A stretch of 24,302 bases of DNA. Source: Apostichopus parvimensis. Lineage: Eukaryota; Echinodermata; Holothuroidea; Aspidochirotida; Stichopodidae. This document shows, piece by piece, positions 20,718-24,302 of the stretch. Position 1 is the stretch's first letter, and every line of letters begins with the position of its first letter. The notes under the pieces were generated by a model. That model did no database searches, had not been told where the DNA came from, and was given only the letters and a program-made list of their open reading frames with translations. The stretch is from assembly GCA_000934455.1 (NCBI GenBank), contig KN886973.1, forward strand, positions 22,929 through 47,230, written 5' to 3'. The position numbers and the translations under genes were made by a program.

Positions 20718-20950
20718 CTACCAATATGCATGCATCACCTTGCATTTATCAATATTAAAAAGCATTTGCCATCCCTGAGACCAGGTAAAATCCTTATCCA
20801 AATCCGTTTGAAATTTCTCAGAATCACTTTTGGAAGAGACCTCAGAATACAGTTTGGTGTCATCAGCAAACTTTCTAGCTGTACACAAAATATCTCCGTT
20901 AATGTCATTTATGTAGGCAACAAACAACAAGGGACCCAAAACAGACCCTT
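20718..20950 (-). pseudogene. LINE reverse transcriptase, catalytic palm fragment
   Basis: SGVPQGSVLGPLLFVAYIND, then FADDTKLYSEV, then NIDKCKVMH: the central RT blocks, with the paired Asp of FADD retained. A stop occurs just after MHAYW. Confidence 0.9.
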
Positions 20951-21073
20951 GTGGAACCCCACTAGTAACGTCCTGCTAACAAGAAGCAGAGCCTTTAATT
21001 ACCACCCTCTGTTTCCTATTACCAAGCCAATTCTCAATCCAAGACAGTAGATTTCCATTGACACCCATACGCT

Positions 21074-21487
21074 TCAGTCTAAGTAAAGACGCTGGTGGGG
21101 AACTTTATCAAAGGCCTTCTGGAAATCCAGGAACACAACATCTACAGACTTCTGCCTATTGAGTGAGCTTGTTACATCTTCCATAAACTCAAGAATATTA
21201 GTGAGACAAGACATTTTTTGACAACAGCCATGTTGAGACTCTCTGATCAAAGACTGACTACTGAAGTAACTGACCATAGAATTTTTAACAATAGACTCCA
21301 TGACCTTACAAACAACACTAGTGAGACTAACGGGCCTATAATAACAGGGTTTAGACTTTTCACCCTTCTTGAAAATTGGGGCAATATTAGCACATCTCCA
21401 GTCCTGAGGAACATAACCTTCATTCATAAATTTACTAAAAAACAATGAGAGTGGAACACAGAAATGGTGTACAAAAGTCTTCAACAA
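21074..21487 (-). pseudogene. LINE reverse transcriptase, N-terminal fragment
   Basis: A 137-residue open piece carries RT motifs: PQDWRCANIAPIFKKGEKSK, YYRPVSLTSVVCKVMESIV and VVFLDFQKAFDKVPHQRL, the last holding the first catalytic Asp block. The frame closes soon after DKVPHQRL, where an intact element would continue towards W-I..W-L..R-x-Q-R-V; those residues are seen in another frame. Confidence 0.88.
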
Positions 21488-21868
21488 ATACGGATGGATT
21501 GAATCAGGTCCAGAAGCTTATAAACATTGAGAGAAAGCAGCTCCTTTAAGACAACTTCATCCGAAAATAAGACCGTATCCAGTTTAGGACCATCACTTCC
21601 CCCTGAAATCTGGAATACTTCTCATATCTTCCATTGTAAAACCGACACAAAAAAATAGTTGTTCAAAAGATCTGCAAGATCCTGGCTTTCAGTAACAATA
21701 TTATCTGCCTATGGTTCCCTAAGAGAAACAACTGCATCTTTAACTTTCTGCTTTGACCTGACATAAGAAAAGAAGGTATTTGGGTTTATCCTTCATATTT
21801 AAGGCAATGTTATTTTCGAAATTCAATACTGCATCAGAGACTAAGCGTTCTACCTTCAGCTGAAATAT

Positions 21869-22436
21869 TACGTAAGTAGCGCCTGTGATCATGTCACATG
21901 ACTCTCTATGGCTGGTACCTGTTCCTACTTAAGACGTCCAGATTTATGTATAAGTTGAGTTACTAATTGTGGTCTCTAATGCTATCTGTAGTGGTTCTGC
22001 TGCACAACACCTAGGCCTAGGCCTATACAATACAAGCACTGACCAGATACACAATTCAAATTTAGGACCGCCCGCGGCCTGTGCTGCAGTTAGTAGGCCT
22101 AGTGTAGGCTAAGTGTGATAAAGAGATAACAGTTATGTGCTCTAATGATACCGGTGTTGTAATAAGCTATGGGAATGATTGTTATCTCATCGCTTCCATA
22201 GGGAATATGAGATATTGTAGTTCATTTGCCAGTTTGGCCATATACAACTATACAACAGTTACCATGGTAATGATTAATTTTCCTGAGTTGCTTTGCTCGG
22301 GGGGGGGGGGTACCAATGGTTTGGTACTACAGGGTGACCGGAAGTCAATGATTGAGGGAGGGGTCAAAACGTGTCTGTGTGTACGTGTGTATGTGTGAGT
22401 GAGCAAAACAGTGTGTCGCGATCAGGTTAAATTCTT
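21869..22436. other. Stretch without a recognised gene
   Basis: It holds CCTAGGCCTAGGCCTA at about 22011-22026, a poly-G tract near 22299 and a GT-rich run at about 22370-22400. The ORF at 22135-22398 runs across the poly-G and GT tracts and is not credible. Confidence 0.6.
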
Positions 22437-22459
22437 GGCTGCATGATTGGTGACGTAAA

Positions 22460-22472
22460 AGGTCAGAGGTCA
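22460..22472 (+). promoter_or_regulatory. DR1-type hormone response element
   Basis: AGGTCA-G-AGGTCA, an exact direct repeat with one base between halves, the arrangement bound by RXR-, HNF4- and COUP-TF-class receptors. TGACGTAA lies just upstream. Function is not shown. Confidence 0.4.
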
Positions 22473-22607
22473 AATGCACCAAAATTGTTTTATATTCATT
22501 ACCTGCTTGTCAGTATGTTGGAAAAGGTCATTGAAAGATATGTAGAAAGTAATGGAACCAATTTCTAAATGGTACTAATGTAATTGTTAAGGATCTAGGT
22601 AAGATGT

Positions 22608-22620
22608 AGGTCAGAGGTCA
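22608..22620 (+). promoter_or_regulatory. DR1-type hormone response element, second copy
   Basis: The same 13 bases, AGGTCAGAGGTCA, occur 148 bases after the first. Confidence 0.4.
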
Positions 22621-23219
22621 ATGTGTGGGAGGTGATGAGATCTGCAACTTAATGGGTTGCCTTCTTGTTTGAGTTTTAATAAGCAATTAACAATTGATTT
22701 TTGCCTTCGTGTCAGCTATCCAATAGGGGTGGTGGGGATGCGGGCATACTGCTGTGCAATTTTAGTCTGCTGGAACGCTGTAGTATAAACAGGTTATTAT
22801 TTTATGGCTTGACACACAAGTCCATTTGGATCTAACTTAAGGGTATGACTGACTGATTTATATCCCTTTTATATCCGTACCAAACGCAAACGGAAAGCAT
22901 GCGTGCGTCTGTGTATATGTGTTCATGCATGCGTGCATATTTTGGGCCTCACAGGTGATACCATGTGGCAAAAGAAACTCCTGTTACTTGCTATAGCAGA
23001 GTACAATAGTCATCAACTGTCGAGACAAAGGGTGAGAAATAAAGGGGCATGACATCGCTTGTACCTAACACAGGTATAGAAAACAAGTTGGTGTGTGGGG
23101 GGGGGGGGCGTGTTTGTGTGTGATGGTTTGACTGTAAACACAATAACTCGAAAAGTACATTGAACGTCATGTCGCCGGATCCACCATACTGAGTGCAAGA
23201 ACCGAACAATTTTCTGTTG

Positions 23220-23241
23220 AGGTCAAAGTTCATTCAGGTCA
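23220..23241 (+). promoter_or_regulatory. DR1-type element with an extra half-site
   Basis: AGGTCA-A-AGTTCA at 23220-23232 is close to the HNF4 consensus. A further AGGTCA lies at 23236-23241 and AAGTCA at 23246-23251. Confidence 0.4.
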
Positions 23242-23260
23242 ACAGAAGTCAGAGTTTGGA

Positions 23261-23418
23261 CATTACAATAACCACAAAGGTAGGGCTGGAATGAACTTCA
23301 TATACCTAAGCAGTCGAGTCAAAACAAATTAGATACACCGTTTGAACAATTTTCTGCCCGCCTGGCTTAGCTAACTTAATCAGCCCTGTATCATAAAAAA
23401 GAGGCAGTTTTAGTTGCA
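23261..23418. other. Unassigned stretch
   Basis: Nothing recognised. Confidence 0.6.
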
Positions 23419-23453
23419 CCAGGGAGTTGTTATGGAACATAACAACTCCCTGG
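23419..23453. repeat. Perfect inverted repeat, 16-base arms and 3-base loop
   Basis: CCAGGGAGTTGTTATG at 23419-23434 and its exact reverse complement at 23438-23453 surround GAA. With a one-base bulge the stem extends by four further pairs (TGCA on each side). Confidence 0.9.
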
Positions 23454-24267
23454 TTGCACAGAGGAGGTTTTACAAGGAGAACCTCATTGGATGCACAAGC
23501 TTCACAATTTATTTACACATCATTGATTCCACACAATATAGATCCAAACATATCTAACTGGAAATGTAATCTTCTGGTCAGCAGAGAGGACATCATATAA
23601 TGAGAAATAAACCCTGGGGTTTTGCAGTGACCTCATAGTAGAGACTTTAAGAATACGGGCATCATGGACACTGTAAACATCTGTGAACCTGTGAATAGAA
23701 CATAAGAGTATAGAATCAAAGTAAGATTTTGCATGACATATATGTTTGCATGGATCAATTTTATTTTATCAATCATTTGACTATAAATAGAGACTAAAAC
23801 AAGAACATGCTTCATACATGTGAGTAAAGAACAAAATACAGGACTCAGTTCATCCAGAAACATTTAAATCCTGTTAGGTTTGTAGAATGATCTTTGATGC
23901 ATCATTTTAGGATCATTCATAAATGCATATTGACATTCTCAGTATTTAGGCCTAACATGTATCCATATCAAATGCTTTCGGCTAACAACCACCATAATCT
24001 CCGTACGCTTGTATGCAGAAGAGAGGTGTGACCCCCCCCCCCCCCCCACACACACACACATCTGTTGTTGTCGTGTAAGCAGCTGCAGCTGCAACTCCCC
24101 CTCCCTTATTTTTACTCTAAATGACAATTAAAGTAGGAGCTGGTGCTTCCATGTAAGTTCACATATAACCTACCTGTACTTGAATTCAAGTACAGCTTGC
24201 ATGACTATGCTGTGGTATACCTTCCTGTTGCAGTAGTCGGCAGTAATGTCTGGTGGTCCTATGATCC
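23454..24267. other. Right-hand stretch without a recognised gene
   Basis: It contains a C16 run followed by (CA)n at about 24032-24060 and a 22-base palindrome at 24174-24195. Short minus-strand ORFs show no recognisable domain. Confidence 0.6.
24174..24195. repeat. Perfect 22-base palindrome
   Basis: CTGTACTTGAA at 24174-24184 is followed directly by its reverse complement, with GAATTC at the centre. Confidence 0.85.
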
Positions 24268-24302
24268 AGGGGCGTCAATCCGATTTGAAACGTGGGGGGG
24301 GG
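24268..24302 (+). repeat. Start of another poly-G repeat (cut by window end)
   Basis: CAGGGGCGTCAATCCG, then a run of G at the edge: the same type of opening as the repeats at 13318 and 15173. Confidence 0.5.

Larger units (their letters stand above)
19961..21868 (-). mobile_element. 5'-truncated CR1/Jockey-type LINE
   Basis: Read on the minus strand, it starts at about 21868 inside the linker before the reverse transcriptase (VERLVSDAVLNFENNIALNM). It then shows the RT blocks IAPIFKKGEK, YRPVSLTSVVCKVMESIV, VVFLDFQKAFDKVPHQRL, SGVPQGSVLGPLLF, FADDTKLY, and the late RT part QLVRPHLGYAVQAWNPY...KVQRRATRMI. The 3' region and UTR follow, with GGGTCCTTGATGGGGATTGAG and a pentamer tail (TTTAG on +) at 19961-19980. 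The catalytic FADD is at about 20859-20870. The frame is interrupted several times, so it is not active, and no endonuclease domain remains. Confidence 0.9.
22437..23260. repeat. Probable dispersed repeat with AGGTCA half-sites
   Basis: GT-rich leaders (about 22370 and 23090-23120, the latter with about 12 G) are followed by TGTAAACACAATAACTCGAA (23136) and several AGGTCA hexamers. The arrangement suggests two members of one repeat family; similarity between them is loose. Confidence 0.4.

Noticed and set aside
20694-21448. Plus-strand ORFs over the LINE
   Set aside because: They are antisense shadows of the minus-strand reverse transcriptase.

Overview
The window looks like AT-rich genomic DNA of a marine invertebrate deuterostome, most plausibly an echinoderm and perhaps a sea cucumber. 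This rests on composition and repeat style only: G/C homopolymers, CCTAGG-type junk, a CR1-like LINE and hAT-type MITEs. Genes are split by spliceosomal introns. A 265-base run of N (13032-13296) marks an assembly gap.

Positions 1 to about 7040 are a tandem array that continues off the left edge. Each roughly 280-base unit has a polypyrimidine tract, an AG, a core of almost always 21 bases, and a GTAAG/GTGAG. In other words, each unit looks like a 21-nt microexon with a 3' and a 5' splice site. There are three related unit classes (A, B, C). They are arranged as A-B dimers on the left and mostly A-C-B trimers on the right. In phase 0 none of the 18 full A/B cores holds a stop, and each encodes a heptapeptide of the L-E-E-x-x-x-x type. 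This array is the most unusual object in the window.

From 8555 to 14470 on the + strand lies a spliced gene for a single-pass transmembrane immunoglobulin-superfamily protein. I see a signal-peptide exon, one degenerate V-like Ig exon, one exon with two Ig domains, one further Ig exon, and a transmembrane segment shared by two exons. The extracellular exon junctions are phase 1, as usual for Ig modules. The first coding exon and the C-terminus are not certain. Two duplicated candidate terminal exons lie at 15017 and 17709.

From about 14745 to 18420 an approximately 1-kb segment is present twice, with a third fragment between the copies. The left copy carries a 349-bp hAT-type MITE and the right copy carries a foldback element. 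Each copy serves as an empty site for the other's insertion. The 3' end of a + strand LINE lies at about 17044-17208.

From about 19960 to 21870 lies a 5'-truncated CR1/Jockey-type LINE on the - strand, with a recognisable reverse transcriptase and a (TTTAG)n tail (as read on +). The rest, 21.9-24.3 kb, has no recognisable gene. It holds GT-rich and poly-G tracts, three DR1-type AGGTCA repeats, a 35-base palindrome, and the start of another poly-G repeat at the right edge.
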